Assembly (NCBI GenBank): GCA_964539135.1
Contig: CAZIFG010000002.1
Coordinates: 1-64,000, forward strand
Source: CAZIFG01 sp964539135
GTDB lineage: Bacteria; Margulisbacteria; Marinamargulisbacteria; GCA-2716485; CAZIFG01
Reading direction: 5' to 3'
DNA: 64,000 nt
Shown here: positions 8,448 to 18,400 of the stretch, piece by piece
Layout of the letters: every line of letters starts with the position of its first letter
Position numbering within the stretch: position 1 is the stretch's first letter
Program-made: the position numbers and the translations under genes
Notes under the pieces: generated by a model
What the model was told of the DNA's origin: nothing
The model's input: only the letters and a program-made list of their open reading frames with translations
The model's database searches: none

Positions 8448-8783
8448 TTATTTCAAATAAACAAGAGCGACAGCTGTACTTAAAAGAAGCGTCACCAGTC
8501 CAGCAGAAAGCCACTGAGGTAAAGAGAGACGCTTCACCACCATGGGTACACCCGCGGAAAGGACTACCCAAATCGCCAATTTAGCCATAAGCCAATGACT
8601 TGTTCCCAATCGATATCCCAATTTAGCCATAAGGCCAAATCCCGCAATAAAGACCAATAAAGAGGCGACGCCAAATCCAATTTGGTGGTATTTTTTGTGC
8701 TCAGAAAAAACAAGCCCATAACCAAATCCTGATAAGGCAAGCAGTGACACAAGGTGAAGAATGTGATAAAAAGTAATAGGCAT
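8448..8783 (-). CDS. Small integral membrane protein, SirB/YchQ-like topology
   Basis: 111 residues with four predicted hydrophobic helices (about 8-26, 37-55, 64-82, 90-109) and short loops. The layout, with HILHLVSLLALSGFGYGLV and a central WLMAKLAIWVVL helix, recalls the SirB2/YchQ family of inner-membrane proteins of unknown function; this is a topology-level resemblance. The start is close to a purine-rich ribosome site. It diverges from the gene at 8890 across about 105 bases holding both promoters. Confidence 0.55.
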   Translation of the reverse strand: MPITFYHILHLVSLLALSGFGYGLVFSEHKKYHQIGFGVASLLVFIAGFGLMAKLGYRLGTSHWLMAKLAIWVVLSAGVPMVVKRLSLPQWLSAGLVTLLLSTAVALVYLK

Positions 8784-8889
8784 TGTGTTTATTTTCTCCT
8801 TTTTTTACCTTATAAAAGGTAAAGGGTTTAAACTTAAGTATGCGGGATGTTGAAAAAAAAAGCAAGATAAAGGTAGGAGGTTGATGAAT

Positions 8890-10203
8890 ATGTTAGGGAG
8901 AGTCCTTCCCCCAGTGATTCCAGTAGTGAGAGGATGTCGCAGACTAGCAGCAGAAGCGGGGGGTACTGGCGTAAGAGCCTTTAAACGCTTGGATTTCAAA
9001 GCCGATATCCCCGCGCTTAATTTACCGAAACTCTCAGATACCAGCTGCGTTTGGGCGGCCTATAAGCCTTCAGCGGCACATGCAGGGATAGAGGAACAAG
9101 ATGAAGACAATGCACGCGCTCTGAAACAGTCTGGCGCCCCCTTTATTGAGAAATACCGGAGGCCCTCGCAATTTACTTTAGGCGAAGACCGAAATTCGGC
9201 TTACTTGCATCCAGATGACGATTTTTTTATTGGCAGAGTGTGGAGAAGAGATAAATTAGATGAAAAGGGGAACCCTAGACCCAATCATTATTTTGGAAAA
9301 GTCATTCATCCAGATTTAGTCCCATTGGCCCAACGCGATGTTTTGGCCGCCTATATGGGGCATGCCTTAGGCCTTGGGGATCATTTAATGAAAACCATGA
9401 CTGTATCCTTGCAAGCAGAATTAGGTGGACAACTTTCATTTAAGACCAAAGATTTTTTAGCCCTCAGGCAATTTGTTAAGGGACAACTTTTCTCACATAC
9501 GGCGGGTAGTTTAACTCAAGAAGATAGGCAACGACTCATTGAAATCGATAAAAAACCCTTCGACTCTACAGAGGTAGATTCAGAATTTTCACGATTTATC
9601 AGCTTATCCTGCTTTCGATACTTCCTTTTAGGGGACATGGATGGCACGCCCAATAATATGCTTAATGCCTTGGAGTCTCAAAAAATTCACGGCGGTATTT
9701 TTTCCTTTGACCATGAACAAGGCTTGCAAACCGAAAAAACACGCGAACTTCTCAATCAAATCAAAAAACTCACAGGGACACGGGAAATTCCGGTCGGAGG
9801 CCCCTACATTGGAACGCTAGCCTGGATGCGACAACAGGTAGAAAGATCAGGGCATGAAACATGGCTAGAAACACAGTATTACAATTTAGGATTTCCCATG
9901 CTAAGAGGCTTACTCTATAAAGAGCCCCTTTCAAAATTATCAGAAGGCGTGGTTCCCCCCTCATTTTTAAGAAAGATAGTCGCTGAAAAAGAAAAACTCT
10001 ATTCCCTACTGGAAGCCTTTCAAATTTTTCCCTATGCCACCTTATCCAGAGATTATGGCCAAGCGAGCCCAGGAAAGTGTGAAACGTCTATAGGGCAGGC
10101 CATTGCCATTGTAGAAAAAACGCTCCAAACACCCGGGGCCACATTAACAGAAGGCGATTGTGTTACAGGGTGTGCCCAAAAATGGGACCGTTTAAAGGAC
10201 TAA
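8890..10203 (+). CDS. Hypothetical protein, kinase-like motifs and Arg-rich N-terminus
   Basis: About 437 residues. I place the start at the ATG at 8890 because the AGGAGG just upstream is best spaced for it. The N-terminus (MLGRVLPPVIPVVRGCRRLA) is basic and amphipathic, like a mitochondrial presequence. The central part contains FLLGDMDGTPNNML followed about 17 residues later by GIFSFDHEQG, reminiscent of a phosphotransferase catalytic loop (D-x4-N) and metal-binding Asp as in PI-kinase or HipA-like folds. No G-loop is obvious. It is convergent with the M42 peptidase gene. Function unknown; host-directed activity is speculation. Confidence 0.55.
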   Translation: MLGRVLPPVIPVVRGCRRLAAEAGGTGVRAFKRLDFKADIPALNLPKLSDTSCVWAAYKPSAAHAGIEEQDEDNARALKQSGAPFIEKYRRPSQFTLGEDRNSAYLHPDDDFFIGRVWRRDKLDEKGNPRPNHYFGKVIHPDLVPLAQRDVLAAYMGHALGLGDHLMKTMTVSLQAELGGQLSFKTKDFLALRQFVKGQLFSHTAGSLTQEDRQRLIEIDKKPFDSTEVDSEFSRFISLSCFRYFLLGDMDGTPNNMLNALESQKIHGGIFSFDHEQGLQTEKTRELLNQIKKLTGTREIPVGGPYIGTLAWMRQQVERSGHETWLETQYYNLGFPMLRGLLYKEPLSKLSEGVVPPSFLRKIVAEKEKLYSLLEAFQIFPYATLSRDYGQASPGKCETSIGQAIAIVEKTLQTPGATLTEGDCVTGCAQKWDRLKD

Positions 10204-11258
10204 AATCGATCTCCAGAGGTTAGGGCCTGAAGCAGGAAAAAAACAGCAGGAAGTGCCGCTAATTGAAAGGTTTCGGCATTGGTGTGATACCCAAAGGTCG
10301 GCACTTGAAGCGTGGTGCCACTTACGCGTCCCAATCCCCCATGAATAAGCCGTCCGAGCTCTGTTTGCCCAATACTAATAGGGTCTTTACCCTCTTGAAA
10401 TCTCAGTCTATTTTTTTGCGCAATATAGGTATCCTTTTTACAAAAGGGAATACCCTGATCCTGACAGAAATCGGCCAATCGTTGAGTCATCAAACTGTTA
10501 AAAGAGGCACTGATATCACTATTGCGAAGTACGATATGAAATTGAGTCGCCTCCTCCTTAGTTTCAAAAGGACTGGTATCCAGCACGATAAGGTCTTGAG
10601 TGACTTCGTTTTGACGTTGAAAATAGGCCAGTAAATAGCGCCAACTTCGCCCCGCCTCTTCTTCACAGGTAAAAAGAGAACGGCCTCTAAATCCATGCTT
10701 ATAGAGAGTTAAGAGAATAGCCACACTCAACACATTATCCAATTGAGCAGAAATAAAGCCATCTTGAATCGAAAGATGATCCTTGTAGCCAAGGGGGATA
10801 CCCGCATCCATAGGCGCATCAGATGCTAAGGTAAAGATCAGATTGTTGCGAATAGGGCATAAAAAAGAGGATTCAATAATGCCCGTCTGGAGCGGTGTTC
10901 CCTCCCAAGGATGGTAGGCAATGACAGTTTGGTTTAAAAAACGAGAGGCAATGCGAGTCAGCATTTGTTCCGATAAGGACCCTCCATCCAGATCTCCCTT
11001 AAACCGAGAGGTAAAGGCCGCGTATTGGAACTCATTGGGTCCCGTGCAAAGGAGTCCATGTCTATCTACATGAGCCGATAAAATAGGGCCCTTGTAATCG
11101 GGATCTCCTTTGACCTCCAGTAACCCCTCATGGAAACAAGTGTCTAGATGTAAAGCGGAGAGATACTGTTGTATTTTTTTTAAAAACGGATATTCAGAAC
11201 CAATAACAGAAGGGGTTTCAACAAGATCAGATAAAATAGATAAAAAAGAAGCCTGCAT
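10200..11258 (-). CDS. M42-family metalloaminopeptidase-like protein
   Basis: 352 residues. Metal-site motifs of the M42/M20 group are visible: SAHVDRHG (His, Asp), SAQLDNVLSVAIL (bridging Asp), TCEEEAG (catalytic Glu pair), VLDTSP (Asp) and a late His in GYHTNAETF. It would be a cytosolic two-metal aminopeptidase or glycosidase-like enzyme degrading peptides. There is no signal peptide. Its stop overlaps the end of the convergent gene by 4 bases. It diverges from the carrier genes across about 170 bases. Confidence 0.75.
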   Translation of the reverse strand: MQASFLSILSDLVETPSVIGSEYPFLKKIQQYLSALHLDTCFHEGLLEVKGDPDYKGPILSAHVDRHGLLCTGPNEFQYAAFTSRFKGDLDGGSLSEQMLTRIASRFLNQTVIAYHPWEGTPLQTGIIESSFLCPIRNNLIFTLASDAPMDAGIPLGYKDHLSIQDGFISAQLDNVLSVAILLTLYKHGFRGRSLFTCEEEAGRSWRYLLAYFQRQNEVTQDLIVLDTSPFETKEEATQFHIVLRNSDISASFNSLMTQRLADFCQDQGIPFCKKDTYIAQKNRLRFQEGKDPISIGQTELGRLIHGGLGRVSGTTLQVPTFGYHTNAETFQLAALPAVFFLLQALTSGDRF

Positions 11259-11428
11259 GGTCCTGGTATTACACCATTTTTTAAATCAGAAAGCCAGCAT
11301 CAATGACACTATGGAGCTATAAAAGCATGAAAAGAATAAATGGAATAAAAAAGTGAAATTTTAAATAAAAACAAACGACAATGACAGGGAAAGGGGTCGT
11401 ATATAAAAATAATAAGAGGAGGTAAATG

Positions 11429-12364
11429 ATGTTGCCTAGTGTCGTAACAAGTATAGTATCAGCAAATGCAGCCGTTCCAAAAGCGGTTCCAGTAAGTGGG
11501 CCTAAAGTGCCAGAGCCAAAACCCACAACAGGAATAACACTTCCACCTGTGGCACCGCCTCCTGTTCCAGAAAAAGTAAAGACGGCGTCTGAATTGGTAG
11601 ATAGAGGTGTGAGATTCATGAGAAATGTAGCACATAAAGGCGCGCCTATAATTGCTACAGTAGCTCAAACCTATGCCGCGCAGCCTTTAGTGTGGTTAAA
11701 AATACAAAGACAGACAGGTCACGTAGAACCTTTGGTGCCATTAGCAAAACGTGTAGGCCTATCTGGAATACGTTCCGGAGTAGGATCCAGTGCTATAGGT
11801 GGAATTGTAGGCACAGGGGTAGTACCCATATTAAAAGAGGTCATTGATGAAAAGGTAGAGAACAAAGCGGTAGCGTGGGGACTTGCAACCACGATTCCAA
11901 CGATGCTACAAAATCCATTTAAGCTTACAGCGACGTGGATGTCTGCAAAACAAATAACCCATCAAACGCCATTCCAAACCATGAGAACACTGTTAAAAGA
12001 ACAGGGACCAGTTGTGCTTGTTACGAGAGGATTAGGGTTAGGAGTAGCTGGAAAGACAATCGTGGTCGGAAGTGTTATAGAGCTGCGAGAGCCTGTAGCA
12101 AAGAAATTATCAACACTATTAGGCGGAGAAGAAAAGAACTATGTGTTTATATCAGGTTCAGGAATGGGGGTGATTGCAACAATGATTGCCTATCCTCTGG
12201 ACACCTATAGAACCCAGATACAAACAGGTGCAAAGGAGTCCATAATTCCCTTAATACGAAGAATAGGGCTCGGCGCCTATAGAGGGCTTCCCGTTCAAAT
12301 CGGAATCAGTGCTGTGGGATGGGGCGTATTTTCTTCGGTATACGAGTCATTAAAAAAGAGTTAG
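11429..12364 (+). CDS. Mitochondrial carrier family (SLC25-like) protein 1
   Basis: About 311 residues. I prefer the second of two adjacent ATGs, for its spacing from AGGAGG. After a Pro-rich N-terminus (about 1-50) come three related segments of about 85 residues. The third has the canonical carrier signature YPLDTYRTQIQTG followed by RIGLGAYRGLPVQ; the second has QNPFKLTATWMSAKQ then LLKEQG and VTRGLG; the first has QPLVWLKIQRQ. Carriers of this family exchange metabolites or nucleotides across the mitochondrial inner membrane and are eukaryotic; bacterial examples are rare, Legionella LncP being the known secreted one. It is followed after 32 bases by a paralogue. Confidence 0.82.
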   Translation: MLPSVVTSIVSANAAVPKAVPVSGPKVPEPKPTTGITLPPVAPPPVPEKVKTASELVDRGVRFMRNVAHKGAPIIATVAQTYAAQPLVWLKIQRQTGHVEPLVPLAKRVGLSGIRSGVGSSAIGGIVGTGVVPILKEVIDEKVENKAVAWGLATTIPTMLQNPFKLTATWMSAKQITHQTPFQTMRTLLKEQGPVVLVTRGLGLGVAGKTIVVGSVIELREPVAKKLSTLLGGEEKNYVFISGSGMGVIATMIAYPLDTYRTQIQTGAKESIIPLIRRIGLGAYRGLPVQIGISAVGWGVFSSVYESLKKS

Positions 12365-12396
12365 TCAGATAAAGAAAAAAAGATTGAGGTAAAAAA

Positions 12397-13455
12397 ATGA
12401 ATCCTAAAATACAACATACAACAGCAAGTACTCCCAAACCCATACCCAGAACGGAACCTGTAGTACCACGTACTGGAGTTCTTGCTCCAAAATTCATTCC
12501 AAATTCTGGATTATTCCCATCTGCGTTATTTCAAAAACCTGTAGCGCCACCACCTGTGCCCGTTTTAGTTAAAAAAGACCCAGAGCAGGCAAAAGAAGCA
12601 TGGGCAAAAGCAACGCATAGGCACATGCAAAGAATGTCTATGTTTTCACCTGCGACGCCGTTTCAGACCTATGTTCAGGGGCAAATCATAGGGGCTTGTA
12701 GAACAGGTGTCAGTCTAACAGCGCCTATGATCGCTGCTGGAGCAGCTACCTTTGGAGTTCAGCCGTTGGTGTATGCGAGAACGCATATTCAAGTAAACAG
12801 TACAAAGGAATCACCAGAACCACTAGGAAGCGCCATAAAAAAAGCTGGGGTAAGAGGCGTTTTAAGAGGCGCAAGTGCCAATGTGCAGGGGTCGGCGTTA
12901 GGGACAGGTTCAACGCCTGTGATTAAAAAGGTACTCCACGATAAAACAGGCCATCCTATGCTATCGTGGGTAACTGCAGGCTATATAACAGGGGTTCTTC
13001 AAAACCCTTATAAATTTGCAGGCACTCAAATGTCTGCAAGACAACTAAAAGGTCAAAGTACGTATCAAGTGATGGGGCGTATTATCAAGGAACACGGGGT
13101 AGTTGCCTTATTAACCCGAGGTTTAGGCGTAACCGTTCTTGGAAAAGTTATTTTTTTAAGTGCCGTATCGGAATGGAGTAGGCCTCTAGCGACTGAAGTT
13201 GCCCAAAGAACAGGTGGAGAAGCAAAGCCTTACGAATTTGTGGCAGGTCTAGGCCTTGGGATGGCCGCAGCTGCTGTTATTTATCCGTTAGATGCCTATA
13301 GAACGCATCTCCAAACGGGAACAGGTGAAAGACTACTCCCCCTTGTACGACGATTGGGTTTGACGGCCTATAAAGGGGTTAGAGTTCAAATGATGATCAG
13401 TGGGGTATATGGGGGATTATTTGCAATCATTGAAGGATCTTTAAAAGATATTTAA
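12397..13455 (+). CDS. Mitochondrial carrier family (SLC25-like) protein 2
   Basis: 352 residues, clearly paralogous to the preceding gene. A longer Pro-rich N-terminus (about 1-85) precedes three carrier repeats. Signatures: QPLVYARTHIQVN (repeat 1), QNPYKFAGTQMSARQ with IIKEHG and LTRGLG (repeat 2), YPLDAYRTHLQTG with RRLGLTAYKGVRVQ (repeat 3). A ribosome site (GAGG) precedes the ATG and it is probably cotranscribed with its neighbour. Either it serves in the bacterial envelope as a transporter or it is delivered to host mitochondria; the sequence does not decide. The tandem pair suggests duplication after acquisition. Confidence 0.82.
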   Translation: MNPKIQHTTASTPKPIPRTEPVVPRTGVLAPKFIPNSGLFPSALFQKPVAPPPVPVLVKKDPEQAKEAWAKATHRHMQRMSMFSPATPFQTYVQGQIIGACRTGVSLTAPMIAAGAATFGVQPLVYARTHIQVNSTKESPEPLGSAIKKAGVRGVLRGASANVQGSALGTGSTPVIKKVLHDKTGHPMLSWVTAGYITGVLQNPYKFAGTQMSARQLKGQSTYQVMGRIIKEHGVVALLTRGLGVTVLGKVIFLSAVSEWSRPLATEVAQRTGGEAKPYEFVAGLGLGMAAAAVIYPLDAYRTHLQTGTGERLLPLVRRLGLTAYKGVRVQMMISGVYGGLFAIIEGSLKDI

Positions 13456-13571
13456 TAAAAGAGCGATTTTAGAATAAAATCTTGATATAAAATACAAGGA
13501 TATGGTTCAATAAACAGACACACAGAGAATGTATCCATTTTATTAAATAAAGGTAAAAAAGGAGTAATCCC

Positions 13572-14399
13572 ATGCTAGGAGGAAGAGTAAGTGCAATGCG
13601 ACCTATAGAGAGAGCTTTACATGCCGTTCTAACGCCCAAAATAAGTCGAATAGGCCTACCAGCACTGACCGCTAGGGAGATCACCTCAAGAATTTCGAGT
13701 ATGCCTATACCTTACTGGGTCCGTAGCATATCCAGCATAGCTCCCTCTGCTCCAAGTGAAGCATTAAAAAAAGTGACTGAGTTATGGTATGTAAATAAAG
13801 ATAAAATAATTGACGTATTGAAGCGCCTATCTGACGGCGAATTTAGGCCTAGTGGGCTTTGCAATTTATATAACTTAGTGGTGGCCATAGAGCTGAAACG
13901 TGCGGGTTTAGAACAGGTGCATTTGGCCATGACCACAGAAATGCGGGACATGGTGGGGACTATGGCAAAAATAGAATCCAGAATGCATGCCTTTGTGATT
14001 GTAGGCGAAATAGATAAAGACCCCATCATTGTCGATATTGCGCATAGCCCGTATTCCGGAATCAGAACGCCAGTGCTTTTTGTGGGTAAAGAGTCGGATA
14101 TTTTGGAACATATTCCGGAGGAGTATCACCCCGAATACACCTTAAAAGACGCCAAAATAACGCGGGCAATAGCCGAATTTGAAAGCTATGCCAAAGAGGA
14201 AAATGGGTACAGTGAATTAAAATTACTCAACAATCCAAGATCTGGATTATATGTTTCAGAAGATGAATTAATCAAAATGGCCCAATATTTTGAGGGTAAA
14301 ACACTAAAAAAAGAATCGTGGCTTACATGGTTGATTGGAAAAAAAATCGAAAAAACAAACACATTTAAGGCATGGCTAAATGGAGAAGAGTTAGAGTAG
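13572..14399 (+). CDS. Candidate papain-like cysteine hydrolase with presequence-like N-terminus
   Basis: 275 residues; AAAAAAGGAG supports the ATG. Residues 1-45 are Arg-rich and nearly free of acidic residues (MLGGRVSAMRPIERALHAVL), resembling a mitochondrial targeting peptide. Then C97 in SGLCNLYNLV, H139 in RMHAFVIVGE and D155 in PIIVDIAHS are in the order and spacing of a Cys-His-Asp triad in papain or transglutaminase-like folds used by bacterial effectors. The catalytic call is motif-based and unproven. It follows the carrier genes on the same strand with a 116-base gap, and precedes FBPase by 33 bases. Confidence 0.55.
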   Translation: MLGGRVSAMRPIERALHAVLTPKISRIGLPALTAREITSRISSMPIPYWVRSISSIAPSAPSEALKKVTELWYVNKDKIIDVLKRLSDGEFRPSGLCNLYNLVVAIELKRAGLEQVHLAMTTEMRDMVGTMAKIESRMHAFVIVGEIDKDPIIVDIAHSPYSGIRTPVLFVGKESDILEHIPEEYHPEYTLKDAKITRAIAEFESYAKEENGYSELKLLNNPRSGLYVSEDELIKMAQYFEGKTLKKESWLTWLIGKKIEKTNTFKAWLNGEELE

Positions 14400-14432
14400 A
14401 ATAGATCCATATATTATTTAAAGAGGGATGCC

Positions 14433-15437
14433 ATGCTCAATCAGCAAACACTTCAGTCTCATTGCAACGAACAGTTAAAGAACAATATACAGATCATACC
14501 TGATTTAGAGGTACTATTGGATAGTATTGCCACTATTGCGCGTGTCATTCGACGAGAAGTATTGTTCGGAGCCTTATCAGGAAATTGCAGTGGGAACAGC
14601 GCAGACCATAATGCTTCCGGAGATGATGTCAAAAAAATAGATGTCTTTTCCAATGAAAAGATGAAAGAAATTCTAGCGGAAAGTGGGTATGTCGCTGTGA
14701 TGGGGTCTGAAGAAGAAGAGGGCATTGTGATTCCCTCACGCTTAAATTCAAACGCCAAGTATGTGGTGCTTTTCGATCCTTTAGATGGCTCTTCTAATAT
14801 CGATGTGACGGCCAGTGTCGGCACTATTTTTTCCATTTATAAAACCACGGGCGTGGGCGGCGTAGACGAATGTTTTCAACCCGGTTCCGAACAAGTGATT
14901 GGCGGTTATGTTTTATATGGCTCTTCTACGGTCTTGGTCTACACCGCCAAAAATGGCGTCCATGGCTTCACCTATCACCCCGAAAAAGACGACTTCATTT
15001 TATCTTTACCGGATATTAAAATCCCTGAGTCTGCAAACTATTACTCTGTAAACGAAGGCCTCTCTCCCCGATTATTTCCGGGAACAGCGGCCTATTTACA
15101 GTATTTAAAAGGCGAAACAGAAGACAGACCGGTGCCAACATTATCCGGTCGTTATGTGGGTGCACTGGTGGCCGATTTTCATCGCAATTTGCTGAAAGGG
15201 GGCGTTTATATTTATCCTGGAACCACAAAACATCCTCAAGGAAAATTACGACTCTTATATGAAGCCAATCCTCTGGCCCTCATTTGCGAGCAAGCGGGTG
15301 GGAAAGCCACCAATGGCCTTACCCCTATTTTAGAGATAAAGCCCTCAGCCCTGCACCAAAAAACACCTTTATATATTGGCAGTGCCCATTTAGTAGAAAA
15401 AGCCCTCCAATTTGAAGGGCAGGAAGTAGTGGCTTAA
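14433..15437 (+). CDS. fbp: Fructose-1,6-bisphosphatase, class I
   Basis: 334 residues, the normal class I length. It hydrolyses fructose-1,6-bisphosphate to fructose-6-phosphate, the committed step of gluconeogenesis, in the cytosol. Visible motifs: the metal-binding GSEEEEG, the FDPLDGSSNIDV signature (about 111-122), the substrate segment GRYVGALVADFHRN and the KLRLLYEANPLA motif with its conserved Glu. A ribosome site (AGAGG) lies just before the ATG. It is convergent with pyruvate carboxylase, the other gluconeogenic enzyme. A solo repeat end begins directly after its stop. Confidence 0.95.
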   Translation: MLNQQTLQSHCNEQLKNNIQIIPDLEVLLDSIATIARVIRREVLFGALSGNCSGNSADHNASGDDVKKIDVFSNEKMKEILAESGYVAVMGSEEEEGIVIPSRLNSNAKYVVLFDPLDGSSNIDVTASVGTIFSIYKTTGVGGVDECFQPGSEQVIGGYVLYGSSTVLVYTAKNGVHGFTYHPEKDDFILSLPDIKIPESANYYSVNEGLSPRLFPGTAAYLQYLKGETEDRPVPTLSGRYVGALVADFHRNLLKGGVYIYPGTTKHPQGKLRLLYEANPLALICEQAGGKATNGLTPILEIKPSALHQKTPLYIGSAHLVEKALQFEGQEVVA

Positions 15438-15480
15438 GGGACTGTTGCGAAATTTCTACGTTTGGATCCGCTGTAAGGCC
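15438..15480 (+). repeat. Solo end of the dispersed palindromic repeat
   Basis: GGGACTGTTGCGAAATTTCT, then ACGTTTGGATCCGCTGTAAG and GCC, immediately follow the fbp stop codon. A small hairpin GGCCTT-TTT-AAGGCC (about 15477-15491) closes the space to the convergent pyruvate carboxylase gene and may help termination. Confidence 0.8.
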
Positions 15481-15492
15481 TTTTTAAGGCCA

Positions 15493-18400
15493 TTACTCGA
15501 ATTCAATCACCGAATCACCAGCAGACACGGTTTCGCCCACTTTAGGATGAATGGTCTTAATTTTACCATCTACAGAAGCCGCTACCGCATTTTCCATTTT
15601 CATGGCTTCTAGTTTAAAGAGGCGTTGACCTTTTACGACGGTATCGCCGACTTTAACCTCTAAACTGAGGAGCTTTCCGTTCATAGGAGCACCCACATGG
15701 CGATCATTCATGCGATCGGCTTTAGGAGCTGCCACGGCGCCGCCTTTTGCCTGCTCGGATTTTTTAGGGACCAGAAGTTTCAATTCCACCCCATTCAGTG
15801 TAAAGGTCAAGCACATAAGACCTTCTTTGTTGGGTTTGCCAATGGCATGTAAGGTAATAGAGACTTCTTTGCCGGATTTAAGCCGTGTTTCGACGGTATC
15901 CCCTTCTTTCATCTGTTCCCAGAAAAAGTAAGTGGGAAGCGTGGGGATCTCTGTGCCATAGGTTTCTTGAAAGGTTAAAAGCTCAAGCGTGACGTCTGGA
16001 TACATGCAATAGTTCATGACCATTTCTTCTGAGATCGCAAGTTTCGGGAAACGCTCAGAAAGACGCTGTCTCGCGCCGTCAAAATCGTAGTTAGGAAGTT
16101 CAGCGCCTGGACGTCCTTTGTACGGCGTAAGCCCTGCTTTTTCTAAAATAAGGGCGCGATAAGGTGGGAATCCTCCAGGAGGGGTGCCCAGACCGCCTCG
16201 GAAGTAGTCCACCACAGAAGAGGGGAAACTTAAAGTACCTGCGTGCGCGATTAAATCGTTTAAAGATAGTTTATTTTGAACCATAAAAAGAGCCAAATCG
16301 CCCACAACTTTAGAGGAAGGGGTCACCTTTGGAATATCGCCTAAAAATTGATTGGCCTGAGCATAGGCCTTTTTAACAGCTGGCCATTGTTCAGGAACCC
16401 CAACAGCACGTGCTTGAAAGAGTAAATTGGTATATTGGCCACCTGGCATTTCATGTTCCGCCAGTTCAAGGGCAGAGGTGGGTTGGTCTTCAGCCGAACC
16501 GACACGTCTATAAAGATCTAAAACGCCCAACCAATAATCATTGACCGCAGCCACACGTCCTTTAAAGGAATCTGAGGTGCCCGGTAAAGACTGAAGAATA
16601 GACCCCATTTTAGGTTGAGAGGTAGAGCCGCCCCAAGAATCCATCGCAGCGTCAATCATAGAAGCCCCCGCCTTACTCGCTGCCAGCATAGCGGCAACGC
16701 CTGTACCCCCCGAATCATGGGTATGAACATGAATCGGCAAGTGCGGAAATTCGCGTTTTAAGGTAGAGACCAAAAGGGTAGCTGCATCTGGTGTGAGTAG
16801 GCCTGCCATGTCTTTAATGCATAAAATATGAATGTCCATGGTGTCTAAACGGCGTACTAAATTTAAGTAATAGTCCAAATTATATTTGGAGTCGGTATCC
16901 AGAACATTGCCGGTATAACACACTGCTGCTTCTACAAGGCCCCCTGAGGCATGCACAGCTGTGATGCCAACGCTCAAGTTATCAATGTCGTTTAAGGCAT
17001 CAAAAATGCGAAAAATATCCATGCCATGCTTGACCGCTTTTTTGGCAAAGACGCCAAGGGCATTGTCCGCATAAGCGGTATAGCCAACAGCATTGGCACC
17101 ACGGAGTAACATTTGAAGCGGTAAATTGGGAACGGCCTCACGAATGGCATCCAGACGATCCCAAGGGCAGTTTCTTAAGAAGCGCATGTCCACGTCATAG
17201 GTGGCCCCGCCCCAAACTTCTAAACTGCCTAAATGGGGCGAAAGCGCACGGTTATAATAAGGTAAAATAGGCAGGAGATCGAAAATCCGGAGTCGCGTGG
17301 CAATTTTAGACTGATGGGCATCTCGCATGGTGGTGTCCGTGATCAGAGTTGTAGGGAGTCCATTCAGATAGCGACGAAGTCCCGCATAATCTCTGGTATC
17401 GATGAGTTGTTTAAGCAGACTTCTTTCTGGGGCTTGAAGCGCAACGGGTGGAACAGGTGGACGTGTCGGAATAGACGGTGTTGCGCCCATTCCGGGATGT
17501 CCATGGCCATTAACAGCACCCATCGCAAGAAAGCGGAGTATCCCATCCGTGTTGCGGCGTTCAGCCCCTAATTTTCGGGCTTCCCGAATAAAAGTACCAG
17601 GTCCTTTGAGATCCTGATCAATGGCATTGGTCGTGATCGTGCGAAGAAGATCGGGGTTTAAAAGCGTTCTCAAAAAAGAGATATTGGTCTCAATACCGTA
17701 AATCTCAGTGTGTTTAAGCCCATAATCAGCAAGAGAGCAGGCCTCTTCCAAGGTTTTGCCTGTAAACACAAGTTGGGTGAGCATGGCATCAAAAGCCCCC
17801 ACTTGCATCCCAGGTCGAACAGGACCTTCTTGCCTAAATCCACGCATGGTAGGAAAAGACGCCCCCATAACAGTGCCAGCAGCAGGCAGAAGATCATCAC
17901 CCTCTGCGGTAATACGGCATTGAATGGAAACCCCTTTGGGTTTAAGCGCATCCAAGGCATCAAAATCGACAGGAAGGCCATAGGAAAGGCGGGTTTGAAG
18001 GTCTATAATATCCACCCCCATAACCTCTTCAGTAACCGTATGTTCCACTTGAATACGGGTGTTCACTTCCATGAAGTAAGGGTGTCCGGTTTTAGTATCT
18101 ATAATAAACTCCACCGTACCCACATTGTTATACCCCGTTTTAAGTGCCAAGGCTTTAGCATAAGCATGAATCTGAGCACGTGTTTCTTCAGAAATCAGAG
18201 CTGGGGCAATTTCGACCAATTTTTGATAGCGCCGCTGAGCATCGCAACTGCGGTCAAAGAGTGTAGCGCAGCGTTTCCCATCAGATACAATTTGAACTTC
18301 AACGTGACGGGGCGCCTCTAAAAACTTTTCGATAAAAACAGCGCCATTGCCAAAGGCCCGTAAGGCTTCTCCTGTTGCGGATTTAAAAAGAGGTTCCAAT

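Noticed and set aside
17710..18321. Plus-strand open frame of 203 codons inside pyc
   Set aside because: Antisense shadow of a highly conserved gene; no ribosome site or family features.
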